Assembly (NCBI RefSeq): GCF_001541225.1
Contig: NZ_LMTS01000236.1
Location: 28,874 to 64,874 of the forward strand
DNA length: 36,001 nucleotides
Source of the DNA: Variovorax sp. WDL1
GTDB lineage: Bacteria; Pseudomonadota; Gammaproteobacteria; Burkholderiales; Burkholderiaceae_C
Direction of reading: 5' to 3'
The notes under the pieces are model-generated. The model did not search any database. It was given only the letters and a program-made list of their open reading frames with translations, and was not told the origin of the DNA. Below, piece by piece: positions 7,923 to 16,323 of this stretch; positions within the stretch are counted from its first letter, which is position 1, and every line of letters begins with the position of its first letter. Both the position numbers and the translations under genes were made by a program.

Positions 7923-8759
7923 TCAGTAAGCCACGCGCGCCACGGCGCGCAGTTCATCCGGCGTGGCGGTGCCGTAGCCGAAGAACTCGAGGTAGGCGGG
8001 GATCATTTCAAACAGCATGTCGGTGCCGACCTGCACCGCACAGCCCTTGTCGCGGGCAGCACGCAGGAGCGGCGTGTACTCGGATTTCATCACGACCTCG
8101 CCGACGAAGGTCGAAGGCGCGATGCGGTCGACGTCGAAGGGTAACGGATCGCCCGCCTTCATGCCCAGCGGGGTGGCATTGACCACCAGGTCGTGGCCGG
8201 CAGGGTCCTTGGAGCCGGTGGCCACGCGCAACGCGGGATAGTGCGCCTTCAGCCGCTCCCCGAGTGCCTGGGCCGACTCGGCCCGCGTGTCGAAGAGCGC
8301 GAGCTCGGCCACGCCGGCCGCGGCCAGCGAGGCCGCGATGGCCGAGCCCACCCCGCCGCTGCCCGAGACCAGCGCACGCGCGCCCTCCAGCCTGCAGCCC
8401 TTGCGCTGCACGCCGCGCACGAAGCCGGCACCGTCGAACTGGTCGCCGACGAGCCGGCCGTCGGCGTCCTTGCGCACCGCGTTGCAGGCGCCCGCGATCT
8501 TCGCCGCCGGCGTGAGCACGTCGACCAGCGCCATGGTGGTGACCTTGTGCGGCATGGTCACCAGTGCGCCGCGGATATTGCTCATGCGGAACAGCAAGGG
8601 AAAGAAGGCCTGGTAGTCCTCGGCCTTCACCCCCATGGGCACGACGAGCGCATCGATGCCGCTCGCCTCGAACCAGGGGTTGTAGATCATCGGCGCCTTG
8701 AAGCTCTCGGTCGGATGGCCGAGGTGCGCGATGAGGGTGGTCTTGCCGGAGATGGTCAT
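7923..8759 (-). CDS. Shikimate/quinate dehydrogenase-like protein
   Basis: A 278-residue AroE-family oxidoreductase. The catalytic Lys is K72 (TMPHKVTTM) and the partner Asp is D109 (GDQFDGAGF). The dinucleotide motif GSGGVGSA is at 133-140, and the NATPLGM motif near 193-199 closes the Rossmann domain. An Asp (D157, LFDTRAE) ends the second beta strand where NADP-dependent AroE has the NRT cluster, which favours NAD over NADP. With the pcaBCD operon downstream, a catabolic role in oxidising shikimate or quinate toward dehydroshikimate and protocatechuate is more likely than biosynthesis. The name aroE is withheld for that reason. The start ATG at 8759 overlaps the stop of a decayed ORF. Confidence 0.85.
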   Translation of the reverse strand: MTISGKTTLIAHLGHPTESFKAPMIYNPWFEASGIDALVVPMGVKAEDYQAFFPLLFRMSNIRGALVTMPHKVTTMALVDVLTPAAKIAGACNAVRKDADGRLVGDQFDGAGFVRGVQRKGCRLEGARALVSGSGGVGSAIAASLAAAGVAELALFDTRAESAQALGERLKAHYPALRVATGSKDPAGHDLVVNATPLGMKAGDPLPFDVDRIAPSTFVGEVVMKSEYTPLLRAARDKGCAVQVGTDMLFEMIPAYLEFFGYGTATPDELRAVARVAY

Positions 8760-8932
8760 CGTGTTTCCTGCAGCGCACTTCTTCTGGCCGAGCGGCGTGG
8801 CATTGATGACGAGGCCATAGCCGGCCGTTCGCTGCTGTCGAACGCGACGATGGTCGCGTCGAACAGGTAGAGGTCGGTGCTGCCTGCGATGAAAGGGAAC
8901 ATGGCTTGCCTCGCTGGGTGTTGTTCGGTCAT
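8756..8932 (-). pseudogene. Remnant of a second shikimate-dehydrogenase gene
   Basis: The open frame from ATG at 8932 encodes 58 residues with no convincing match as a whole. In the +1 frame, at about 8764-8810, the same DNA reads GYGLVINATPLGQKK and runs in frame into the start of the intact dehydrogenase gene. VINATPLG is close to diagnostic for AroE proteins. The STDLYLFD segment in the first frame resembles the strand ending in LFD that precedes the cofactor-binding Asp. The simplest reading is a deletion- and frameshift-ridden copy of aroE lying directly upstream of the working copy. It may still serve as a leader that couples translation through the ATGA overlap. Confidence 0.55.
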
Positions 8933-9266
8933 CGTGCTTACCTGGGAGCGCCCACTAATGTAGGGTGCCGCGCTGCATTGCGCGCAACGGTCCCGACCGC
9001 AGCATGAGCACCGGCTACGTGCTCGGCGCCCGGGGTTTCGGCGCAGGTCACGGCCTCGGGCATGCCGACGCTCGCGATGCGCAGTGACGAGGAGCCCAAC
9101 CACGCGAAACGGCGCAGGCGATGCGCAACCTGATCTGGGCGAAGTATCGCAATCCGGTACGCCGCAGCGCGTATTCGGGGACCTTTAGGATGACGACCAA
9201 AGCCGCCCGGCGTGACCTGGCCATGATGCGCACCTCGCCACAACCCACCGCCTCGATGCGGCAGCA
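8933..9266. other. Intergenic region between the pca operon and the oxidase gene
   Basis: About 330 bases without a confident gene. It should hold the divergent promoters for the pca operon and the oxidase unit. For the pca side, TACATT at 8962-8957 (minus) with TTGCGC 19 bp upstream is a poor sigma-70 match. I see no ATAACC-N4-GGTTAT PcaQ-type operator. A short plus-strand ORF (9121-9270) occupies the right-hand part. Confidence 0.5.
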
Positions 9267-9270
9267 ATGA
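9121..9270 (+). CDS. Possible 49-residue ORF coupled to the oxidase gene
   Basis: ATG at 9121 opens a very basic peptide beginning MRNLIWAKYRNPVRRSAYSG, and its TGA overlaps the oxidase ATG (ATGA at 9267-9270). No Shine-Dalgarno is obvious and I do not recognise the product. It may be a coupling leader, a relic, or chance. Confidence 0.25.
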   Translation: MRNLIWAKYRNPVRRSAYSGTFRMTTKAARRDLAMMRTSPQPTASMRQQ

Positions 9271-10706
9271 AGCAAGTTCTCGACGACGTCCATTCCCAAT
9301 TGAATGCCACCACGGTGGCGCAGGTGTGCCAACCTCGGACGCTGTTCGAATTGCAGGCCGCGGTCAGGCGAGCAGCCGTCGCGGGCCATCGCATTTCGGT
9401 CGCCGGGGGCCGGCACGCCATGGGCGGCCAGCAGTTTGCTGCAGACTCCGTCCACATCGACATGAGGGGCCTGGACAAGGTGCTCAAGGCCGACCCGCTG
9501 CTCGGCCTGCTGCAGATCGAAGCAGGCGCAATGTGGCCGCGAATCATCGAGGCGACGCACGCCATGGACGCCGGCAGCCAGGGCCGCTGGGGCATCCGGC
9601 AAAAGCAGACCGGCGTCGACGCCGTCACGCTGGGCGGCTCCATTGCGGCGAATGCACATGGACGCGGCCTGGCAATGCAGCCCTTGGGCCATGACATCGA
9701 GGACCTCACGCTCGTCGACGCGCGCGGCGACGTGGTGTTCTGCAGCCGCAGCCACAACCCCGAACTGTTCTCGCTGGTCATCGGCGGCTACGGCCTCTTC
9801 GGCATCGTCTATGCCGCAACCTTGCGCTTGTGCCCGCGTCTTCTTGTCAAGCGCATCGTCGACGTGCTCGACCTGGACGATGCGGTGAACGCGGTATTTC
9901 GCCGCGCCGACGAGGGCTGCTTGTACGGCGACTTCCAGTTCGCCATCGACGCGCAGGACGACAACTTCCTGCGCCGTGGCGTCCTCGCCTGCTACAGGCC
10001 GGCAGAAGTCACCGGCGTTCGCGAGGATGCGGCGGCTGACCTCGCGCCCGATACCTGGCTGAAGCTGCTGCGCCTCGCGCACCACGACAAGAAGGCGGCC
10101 TTCGCGCAATACGCCGGACACTACCTCGACACCCACGGCAAGCTGTACGGGTCGGACACCATGCAGCTCAGCACCTACATCCCGAGCTATGCCGACTTTC
10201 TCGCAAGCAGGCAGGCCGGCGCAGATGCCCTCAAAGAGACACTGGTCATCGGCGAGCACTACGTGCCACGCCATCGGCTGCTGGCGTTCATGCAGCGAGC
10301 CCGCGACGTTCTTCGCGTGTTCGGCACCGAGGTGATCTACGGCACCATCCGCTCGATCCTTCGCGACACCACCTCGTACCTTCCGTGGGCGAAAGACGAC
10401 TTCGCGTGCATCGTCTTCAATCTGAGGACACCGCACGACATGGCGGGGCTCACCCGCACGGCAGACACTTTCCGCGCCTTGATCGACGCCTCCACCGAAC
10501 TCGGAGGCAGCTTCTTCCTCACCTACCACCGCCACGCATCCGCTGCGCAGGTGCGTCGGTGCTACCCGCAGTTCGGCGCGTGGCTCGCAAAGAAGCTCGA
10601 ACACGACCCGAACGAGCTGTTCGCCAGCACCTGGTACACGCACTATCGCGATGCGTTCGCACACGCCCTCCCCGACGCCCTCGCACGTGAAAGTGCTTCG
10701 GCGTGA
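9267..10706 (+). CDS. FAD-linked oxidase (FAD_binding_4 / aldonolactone-oxidase-like)
   Basis: A 479-residue flavoprotein with the PCMH-type FAD-binding fold at about 15-180. Visible segments are RISVAGGRHAMGGQQF, the LQIEAGAMWPRIIEA strand-helix, GVDAVTLGGSIAANAHGRGL and GGYGLFGIVYAATLRL, all typical of FAD_binding_4 proteins such as sugar-lactone oxidases and DprE1/DHCR24-like enzymes. The C-terminal half is the substrate domain, ending in an FLTYHRHAS and CYPQFGAWLAKKLEHDP region as in aldonolactone-type oxidases. No signal peptide is seen. The substrate is not predictable. The stop overlaps the GTG start of a methyltransferase (GTGA), so the pair is probably one functional unit acting on a small hydroxylated compound; that is inference. 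Confidence 0.85.
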   Translation: MKQVLDDVHSQLNATTVAQVCQPRTLFELQAAVRRAAVAGHRISVAGGRHAMGGQQFAADSVHIDMRGLDKVLKADPLLGLLQIEAGAMWPRIIEATHAMDAGSQGRWGIRQKQTGVDAVTLGGSIAANAHGRGLAMQPLGHDIEDLTLVDARGDVVFCSRSHNPELFSLVIGGYGLFGIVYAATLRLCPRLLVKRIVDVLDLDDAVNAVFRRADEGCLYGDFQFAIDAQDDNFLRRGVLACYRPAEVTGVREDAAADLAPDTWLKLLRLAHHDKKAAFAQYAGHYLDTHGKLYGSDTMQLSTYIPSYADFLASRQAGADALKETLVIGEHYVPRHRLLAFMQRARDVLRVFGTEVIYGTIRSILRDTTSYLPWAKDDFACIVFNLRTPHDMAGLTRTADTFRALIDASTELGGSFFLTYHRHASAAQVRRCYPQFGAWLAKKLEHDPNELFASTWYTHYRDAFAHALPDALARESASA

Positions 10707-11662
10707 AGTCCGATCAAGCCAGCAGCACGGCCAAGCTGATCGCGGCGAGCACGATCCTGCTGGCCAGTGATCCGCGGACGGCCACGCTGGTCGCGCCGGG
10801 CGCGCGCGCGTTGTGCGAGCGCTTCCTGTGCGGCAGGCTTGCCGATCGCATGCTTGCGAAGAGTGCGTCCTTCGCTCCTACGCGCATGCTGTGGCGCATG
10901 CTCGAGCGCATGCTCTTGCCGGGCATCATCGCGCACTACTGGCACCGCAAGCGCTGGATCGAACGCCAATGCCGCGAGTCCATCGCCACCGGCTTTCATC
11001 GCGTCGTGGTCATCGGTGCCGGCTTCGACACGCTGGCCCTGCGCTTGGCGCCGGAGTTCCCGCACATCGACTGGATCGAGATCGACCACCCGGCAACGCA
11101 GCGGGCCAAGCGCCGCGCACTTGGCGGCGAGCTCGCGCCCAACATGCGCTTCGTTGCCGTCGACCTCGCTACCGATCCGCTGCCCACGGAATTCTTCGAC
11201 GATGGTCGCGCGACCCTGTTCATTGCCGAGGGGGTGCTGATGTATCTTTCTCCCAAAGCCATCGAGCGGCTGTTCCAGGCACTCGCGGCGCTGCATGCGC
11301 CGTCAATCCGATTGGTGTTCAGCTTCATGTCGAAGTGGCCCGACGGCAGTACTGGCTTTCGCCCGCGCAGCCGCTGGGTCGAGTGGTGGCTGGCGTGGCG
11401 CAGCGAACGCTTCGCCTGGTCCATGGAGGTGCAACGCATCGGCGGCTTCCTGCAGTGCTTCGAGCTTGCGCCGATCGAGGTCACGACGGTGCAGGAGCTG
11501 GCGGCCGAAGTTGAGATATCCCACTCACTGCTGGTTGGTGAAAACTTCGTTCTCTGCGAGAAGACGCGTGCCAGACAGCCTGCAGCCTCGGTAGCGCTCG
11601 GGAGCCGGGACGCCGGCAACGATGAGCCCGGCAACACTTCTGCGACAAAAGACCAGATTTGA
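10703..11662 (+). CDS. Class I SAM-dependent methyltransferase (leucine carboxyl methyltransferase family)
   Basis: A 319-residue protein starting at GTG 10703, inside the end of the oxidase gene. Motif I is VVVIGAGFDTLALRL (about residues 97-111), followed by the acidic SAM-ribose strand WIEIDHPATQRAKR. The FIAEGVLMYLSPKAIERLF segment near 170-190 is the hallmark of the PPM1/LCMT and TIGR00027 family. Bacterial members are O-methyltransferases of varied polyketide-like or carboxylate substrates. The last 30 residues are low-complexity. Coupling to the FAD oxidase suggests oxidation and methylation of the same molecule. Confidence 0.88.
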   Translation: MKSDQASSTAKLIAASTILLASDPRTATLVAPGARALCERFLCGRLADRMLAKSASFAPTRMLWRMLERMLLPGIIAHYWHRKRWIERQCRESIATGFHRVVVIGAGFDTLALRLAPEFPHIDWIEIDHPATQRAKRRALGGELAPNMRFVAVDLATDPLPTEFFDDGRATLFIAEGVLMYLSPKAIERLFQALAALHAPSIRLVFSFMSKWPDGSTGFRPRSRWVEWWLAWRSERFAWSMEVQRIGGFLQCFELAPIEVTTVQELAAEVEISHSLLVGENFVLCEKTRARQPAASVALGSRDAGNDEPGNTSATKDQI

Positions 11663-11762
11663 TCTGAGCCGATCGGCCCCAGAATCCGGCCCTTCGACGG
11701 GAGTGAGGGCCGCAAGCTGAAGCCATGACTTGGCCCTCCCCGACCCCAGGGAGGCCAAGAAC

Positions 11763-12359
11763 ATGAACAAGCATCTTCACAGGATCGTCTTCAATGCTGC
11801 GCGCGGCATGCGCATGGTGGTGCAGGAGACGGCTTGCAGCACGGTCTGCGTCATCCCCATTACCCCGGTGATCTGCTGCGTCCGGGACAAGTCACTGCAC
11901 CCGATCTGTCGCGCCTTCTGCCCGAACTCGAGCGTCCACGCTGAACGGTGGCGATTGGCGAAATGGAGAACGAGTCGCGAGATGCGAGATGCGCTTAAGG
12001 GAGGAAAGACCGTGAAAGTGAAGATCGATGCTTGCCCTAAACAACAACAACTACACGACAACGACCATGAAAACAACTCTATGAAGACTTCAAGGAAGAC
12101 ACGCGCAATCAGCAACAATGCCCAGAACCGCCTCAAGCCCGAGGTCGATGGGCTTGTGCTCGATTTCAGAAACCTCTCGGCAGAGAATCAGAGACTGCTG
12201 ACGGACCACGTTCTCAATGACTTTTCGCCTGCCGAGCAGACCGGGATCCTGATCCTCCATGGAGAGGACCAGAAACTGGCACGCGGCAATTCCAGCAACA
12301 GTGTCGAAACACCAGGACCCGTTCCCGATCTTCAAACCGAATCTGAAATCGAGATCTGA
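11763..12359 (+). CDS. Orphan ESPR N-terminus of a type V exoprotein run into unrelated sequence (probably decayed)
   Basis: ATG at 11763 follows a strong AGGGAGG site at 8 bp spacing. The N-terminus MNKHLHRIVFNAARGM, then RMVVQETA, is a textbook extended signal peptide region (ESPR, residues 1-24) of FhaB/CdiA-type two-partner secretion exoproteins and large autotransporters. The hydrophobic signal core, TPS domain and repeats that should follow are absent. A Cys-rich, non-typical stretch (residues 25-60) leads into a charged region, and the frame stays open for 198 residues in total. No ShlB/FhaC transporter gene is nearby. This looks like a truncated or rearranged exoprotein gene, in AT-richer DNA than its neighbours. 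An upstream in-frame ATG at 11730 lacks a ribosome site. Confidence 0.5.
   Translation: MNKHLHRIVFNAARGMRMVVQETACSTVCVIPITPVICCVRDKSLHPICRAFCPNSSVHAERWRLAKWRTSREMRDALKGGKTVKVKIDACPKQQQLHDNDHENNSMKTSRKTRAISNNAQNRLKPEVDGLVLDFRNLSAENQRLLTDHVLNDFSPAEQTGILILHGEDQKLARGNSSNSVETPGPVPDLQTESEIEI
12012..12359 (+). CDS. Hypothetical protein with its own internal start
   Basis: GTG at 12012 is preceded by AAGGGAGG about 8 bp upstream, a better site than most in the window. It opens 115 residues in the same frame as the ESPR ORF. The product is hydrophilic: a Lys/Gln/Asn/His-rich start (KVKIDACPKQQQLHDNDHEN) and a segment VDGLVLDFRNLSAENQRLLTDHVLNDF that looks like a strand-helix domain. I recognise no family. 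It may be the real gene here, with the ESPR stretch a relic upstream. Confidence 0.4.
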   Translation: MKVKIDACPKQQQLHDNDHENNSMKTSRKTRAISNNAQNRLKPEVDGLVLDFRNLSAENQRLLTDHVLNDFSPAEQTGILILHGEDQKLARGNSSNSVETPGPVPDLQTESEIEI

Positions 12360-12381
12360 TCAGCCGCCCGAGACACAAGGG

Positions 12382-13560
12382 TCAACGCCCTGCTTCCAGC
12401 CGCTGCGTCCGCCACGCGCACACGCTGCCCACCATCGCCAGCAGGGTTGCCACGCCGAACATCGCCACATAGCCGAATTGCTGCGCGATGGCGCCTCCAG
12501 CCAGCACGCCCAGCACGCCGCCGAAGCCATAGCCGATCACGGTGAAGAGCGCCTGCCCGCGCCCGCGCAGCCGGCCGGGAAAATGGCGCGACACCATCGC
12601 AATGCAGGTTGTGTGGTGTGCGGCGAAGGACAGCGCGTGCAGCAGTTGCGCGGCCGCCAGCGCCCAGACCCACGGCCCGCAGCCGGCCGTGATTCCCATG
12701 CGAAGCACCGCCGCCACGCCGCAGATCAGCAGCCAGCGCGGCATCGCGAAGGCGCCGAGCAGTCGGCCCTGCAGGAAGAACCAGGCCACCTCGGCCCCGA
12801 CCGACAGCGCCCACAGCAAGCCGATCACGCCCTTGCCGTAGCCCAGCGAATCCAGGTAGAGGGACAGGAAACCGTAGACAGCGAAGTGCGCCATCACGTG
12901 GAAGAACAGCGAGGCGAAGAACCAGCGCACCGCCGGGATGCGCAGTACCGGCCCGACCGGCTCCTTTTGTGCCGCGTGGGCAAGGGGCGCCTCGCGCGTG
13001 TCGGGCAGCAGCAGGGTCGCGATCAGGACGATGGCCAGCGTGCCGCCGGCCCAGGCCGGGAAATGGCCCATGCCGAAGCGCTCGAACCACTCGCCCGCGA
13101 TGAAGACGGTGACCAGGAAACCGGCCGAGCCCCACAGCCGGATGCGGCCGTAGCGGCCCCAGTCGCCCGCAACCAGGTGGGCCATGGCCGCCTCGGTGAG
13201 CGACATCATCGAGCTGGTGTGGATGAACGTCACCAACAGCACCAGGCCCAGCCACCAGGCGCCGCCGTTCCACCAAAGGCCGAGCGAGGCGAAGAGCGCC
13301 ACGGCCGCGCTGATGCGCAGCAGCAGCACGCGCTGGCCGGTATGGTCGCTCAGCGCACCCCAGGCATAGGGCGCGAAGACGCGCGTGATCGACTGCACCG
13401 AGGTCAGCAGGCTGATCGTGAAGATGGGCAGCCCCAGGCTCTGGAGCCAGAGCGGCAGGTACGGGTTGAAGAACCCGATGTGCGCGAAGTAGCTTGCCGA
13501 CAGGCCGGCGAACGCCAGCAGATGGCCGCGGCCGCCTGCGGCAGACTCCGGCGCAGCCAC
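12382..13560 (-). CDS. MFS transporter (MFS_1-like, HcaT/LacY-type fold)
   Basis: A 392-residue inner-membrane protein with about 12 hydrophobic segments. The start is GTG at 13560, which shares a base with the aroC stop (TAGTG). The open frame upstream is aroC in another phase and should not be annotated. The first helix FAGLSASYFAHIGFFNPYLPLWLQSLG and the loop APYAWGALSDHTGQR match the nucleoside/phenylpropionate-type MFS branch (HcaT-like). No substrate can be assigned. It is probably co-transcribed with aroC. Confidence 0.88.
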   Translation of the reverse strand: MAAPESAAGGRGHLLAFAGLSASYFAHIGFFNPYLPLWLQSLGLPIFTISLLTSVQSITRVFAPYAWGALSDHTGQRVLLLRISAAVALFASLGLWWNGGAWWLGLVLLVTFIHTSSMMSLTEAAMAHLVAGDWGRYGRIRLWGSAGFLVTVFIAGEWFERFGMGHFPAWAGGTLAIVLIATLLLPDTREAPLAHAAQKEPVGPVLRIPAVRWFFASLFFHVMAHFAVYGFLSLYLDSLGYGKGVIGLLWALSVGAEVAWFFLQGRLLGAFAMPRWLLICGVAAVLRMGITAGCGPWVWALAAAQLLHALSFAAHHTTCIAMVSRHFPGRLRGRGQALFTVIGYGFGGVLGVLAGGAIAQQFGYVAMFGVATLLAMVGSVCAWRTQRLEAGR

Positions 13561-14684
13561 TAGAGGAAGGACGCCTGCGGCGACGTTCCTTCGGCGGCGG
13601 ACTGGCCCGGATCGGGTGCCCCGATCACATCGCCGCACTGGGCACGGTTGCGCAGCGCATGCTCCATCACGACCAGCGCCAGCATGGCCTCGGCGATGGG
13701 GGTGGCGCGGATCCCGACGCAGGGGTCGTGCCGGCCCTTGGTGACCACCTCGACCGGCTGGTTGTGGATGTCCACCGACTGGCGCGGGCTGATGATCGAG
13801 CTGGTCGGCTTGATGGCGATGCTTACGTCCAGGTCCTGCCCGGTGGTGATGCCGCCGAGCAGGCCGCCGGCGTTGTTGCTCTCGAAGCCATCGGGCCTGA
13901 TCGAATCGCCATGCGTGGTGCCGCGCTGCATGACGCTGGCGAAGCCGGCGCCGATCTCCACGCCCTTGACGGCGTTGATGCCCATCATGGCCCAGGCGAT
14001 GTCCGCATCCATCTTGTCGAAGAGCGGCTCGCCGAGGCCCACCGGCACCTGCGAGGCCGTGACGCGGATGCGGGCACCGCAGGAGTCGCCGGCCTTGCGC
14101 AGCGCGTCCATGTAGTCCTCGAGCCGGGAGACGTCGGCCACGGGCGCGAAGAAGGGATTGTTCGGCACATGGTCCCAGCTCTCGAAGGGAATCTCGATCT
14201 CGCCGATCTGGGCCATGCAGCCGCGGAACACGGTGCCGTACTTCTCGAAGAGCCACTTCCTGGCCACTGCGCCGGCCGCCACCATCGGCGCCGTCAGCCG
14301 CGCCGAGGAACGGCCGCCGCCGCGCGGATCGCGAATGCCGTACTTCTTCCAGTAGGTGAAGTCGGCGTGGCCGGGGCGGAACTGCTGCGCGATCTCGCCG
14401 TAGTCCTTGCTGCGCTGGTCGGTGTTGCGGATCAGCAGCGCAATCGGCGTGCCGGTGGTCTTGCCCTCGTACACGCCGGAGAGGATCTGCACGATGTCCG
14501 GCTCCTTGCGCTGCGTCACGTGGCGGCTGGTGCCGGGACGGCGGCGGTCGAGGTCGCCCTGGATATCGGCCTCGGCGAGCGCCAGGCCAGGCGGGCAGCC
14601 GTCGATGACGCAGCCGATCGCGGGGCCATGGGATTCGCCGAAGTTGGTGACCGCGAAAAGGGTGCCGAAGGTATTGCCGCTCAT
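13560..14684 (-). CDS. aroC: Chorismate synthase
   Basis: A 374-residue enzyme that eliminates phosphate from 5-enolpyruvylshikimate-3-phosphate to give chorismate, using reduced FMN. All family signatures are present: [14 protein letters not shown] at the N-terminus, [47 protein letters not shown], and [24 protein letters not shown] with the [17 protein letters not shown] tail. Both neighbours on the same strand are MFS transporters, 9 bp upstream and 1 bp overlapping downstream. That is a common enough genomic arrangement and need not imply shared function. Confidence 0.98.
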   Translation of the reverse strand: MSGNTFGTLFAVTNFGESHGPAIGCVIDGCPPGLALAEADIQGDLDRRRPGTSRHVTQRKEPDIVQILSGVYEGKTTGTPIALLIRNTDQRSKDYGEIAQQFRPGHADFTYWKKYGIRDPRGGGRSSARLTAPMVAAGAVARKWLFEKYGTVFRGCMAQIGEIEIPFESWDHVPNNPFFAPVADVSRLEDYMDALRKAGDSCGARIRVTASQVPVGLGEPLFDKMDADIAWAMMGINAVKGVEIGAGFASVMQRGTTHGDSIRPDGFESNNAGGLLGGITTGQDLDVSIAIKPTSSIISPRQSVDIHNQPVEVVTKGRHDPCVGIRATPIAEAMLALVVMEHALRNRAQCGDVIGAPDPGQSAAEGTSPQASFL

Positions 14685-14693
14685 GGGCGGGGA

Positions 14694-16265
14694 TTATCCC
14701 CGCAAGGCTTCAGGCCTCGCTGGCTGAGGGGCTGGCGCGGGCCGCGGCGGGCCGTCCACGCCGCGCAGCATGAATGCCGCCAGCAGCGCCGCGGCCAACG
14801 CCACGGCGGCGCTGATCGACGCGGTGAGCTCGAATGCCTGGGCAAAGGCAGCGCGCGAGGCTTCCAGCAAGGCCGCGCCGGCCGGCCCGGGCAGCGCCGC
14901 CGCCGCGTCGATCGCAATGCCGAGCCCGGTGCGGGCCGCCTCGGCCACGGCAGGCGGGACGCCCTCCAGCGCGCTCTGCGCCATCGCATGCCGGTAGACG
15001 GCCACGATCAGGCTGCCCAGCATTGCAATGCCCAGGGCGCCGCCGAATTCCGAACTCGTCTCCTGGATGGCCGAGGCCGCGCCGGCCCGCTCGGGCGGGG
15101 CCGTGCCCACCATCATGTCGACCGCCAGCGTGAATGCGAAGGACAGGCCCAGCGAGAGGATCGTGTAGGCCGCCACCAGCAGCAGCAGCCCGTCCGCACG
15201 CTCGACCTGCGCCAGGAGGACGAAGCCGACGGCTGCGATGAGCAGCCCGCCGGCCATCACGAAGCCCGGCCGCACCCGGCGCACGATCCGCGGCGCCAGC
15301 GTCGAGCCCACCGCAAAGGCCGCCCCCGAAGGCACGCTCCACAGCCCGGCCTGCAGCGGCGACAGCCCCAGCACCAGTTGCATGTACTGCACGACGAAGA
15401 GAAAGCTGCCGAAGGCGATGAAGAATGCCAGCGTGTTGACGGTGAGTGCGGCGCTGAAGGCGGGCGCGCGGAACAGCCCCAGGTCGATCAGCGGATCCGC
15501 AAGCCGGCCCTGGCGCCGGAAGAAGGCCCAGCCGATCGCCACGCCCAGCACGACCGAGGTCACGGAGAGCCAGCCGGGCCCGTGCTCCGCGAAGCGCTTG
15601 AGGCCGTAGATGACGGCCAGCACCGCCAGCAGCGATTGCGCCGCGCTGAGGACATCGAGCCGCCCGGCCCCGGGGTCGCGGTATTCGGGCAGCAGCCATG
15701 GCCCGATCAGCAGCAGCAGCGCCATGACCGGCACGCTGACCAGGAACACCGACCCCCACCAGAAGTGCTCGAGCAGCGCGCCGCCGACCAACGGCCCGAT
15801 CGTGCCGCCGATCGAGAAGCTCGCGATCCAGACCCCGATGGCCACGGTGCGCTCGCGCGCATCGAGGAACATGTTGCGAATCAGAGAGAGCGTCGAAGGC
15901 GCCAGCGTGGCACCGGCCACGCCGAGCAGCGCCCTCGTGGCGATCAGCATCGGGGCGCTGGTCGAGAAGGCCGCCAGCACGGAGGCCAGTCCGAAGAAGG
16001 CGGCCCCGATCAGCAGCAGCCGGCGCCGGCCGATGCGATCGCCCAGCGTGCCCATGGTGATCAGCGAGCCGGCCAGCATGAAGCCGTAGATATCGACGAT
16101 CCACAGCATCTGCGCGCTGCTCGGCCGCAGCGCGGCGCTCAGGTGCGGCACGGCGAGGTTGAGCACCGTGAGATCCATCGCGTAGAGCATGCAGGGCAGC
16201 GCGATCACGGCCAGCCCGGTCCATTCGCGGGTGCCGGCCTTGTGCGAAGCGGGAGCGCCGGTCAT
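14694..16265 (-). CDS. MFS efflux transporter, DHA2 (EmrB/QacA) type
   Basis: A 523-residue protein from ATG 16265 (CGGAG 9 bp upstream), with 14 predicted membrane segments as in drug:H+ antiporter family 2. Diagnostic stretches are LYAMDLTVLNLAVPHLS in helix 1, WIVDIYGFMLAGSLITMGTLGDRIGRRR (motif A), and ATRALLGVAGATLAPSTLSLIRNMF (motif C region). The ETSSEFGGALGIAMLGSL segment lies near the C-terminal half. It resembles the SmvA/QacA-like multidrug exporters. It sits 58 bp downstream of the two YCII genes and 9 bp before aroC. Confidence 0.92.
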   Translation of the reverse strand: MTGAPASHKAGTREWTGLAVIALPCMLYAMDLTVLNLAVPHLSAALRPSSAQMLWIVDIYGFMLAGSLITMGTLGDRIGRRRLLLIGAAFFGLASVLAAFSTSAPMLIATRALLGVAGATLAPSTLSLIRNMFLDARERTVAIGVWIASFSIGGTIGPLVGGALLEHFWWGSVFLVSVPVMALLLLIGPWLLPEYRDPGAGRLDVLSAAQSLLAVLAVIYGLKRFAEHGPGWLSVTSVVLGVAIGWAFFRRQGRLADPLIDLGLFRAPAFSAALTVNTLAFFIAFGSFLFVVQYMQLVLGLSPLQAGLWSVPSGAAFAVGSTLAPRIVRRVRPGFVMAGGLLIAAVGFVLLAQVERADGLLLLVAAYTILSLGLSFAFTLAVDMMVGTAPPERAGAASAIQETSSEFGGALGIAMLGSLIVAVYRHAMAQSALEGVPPAVAEAARTGLGIAIDAAAALPGPAGAALLEASRAAFAQAFELTASISAAVALAAALLAAFMLRGVDGPPRPAPAPQPARPEALRG

Positions 16266-16323
16266 GCGGCAAGCTCCGCGTTGCGCGCGGTGGTGCAGTT
16301 CCACTCGGATGCGGCCCGGCGTC

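Noticed and set aside
12302..12330. Second ECF42-like motif TGTCGA-N18-CGATC on the plus strand
   Set aside because: Lies inside a small ORF with no plus-strand gene following, and the spacing is 18 instead of 17; probably chance.
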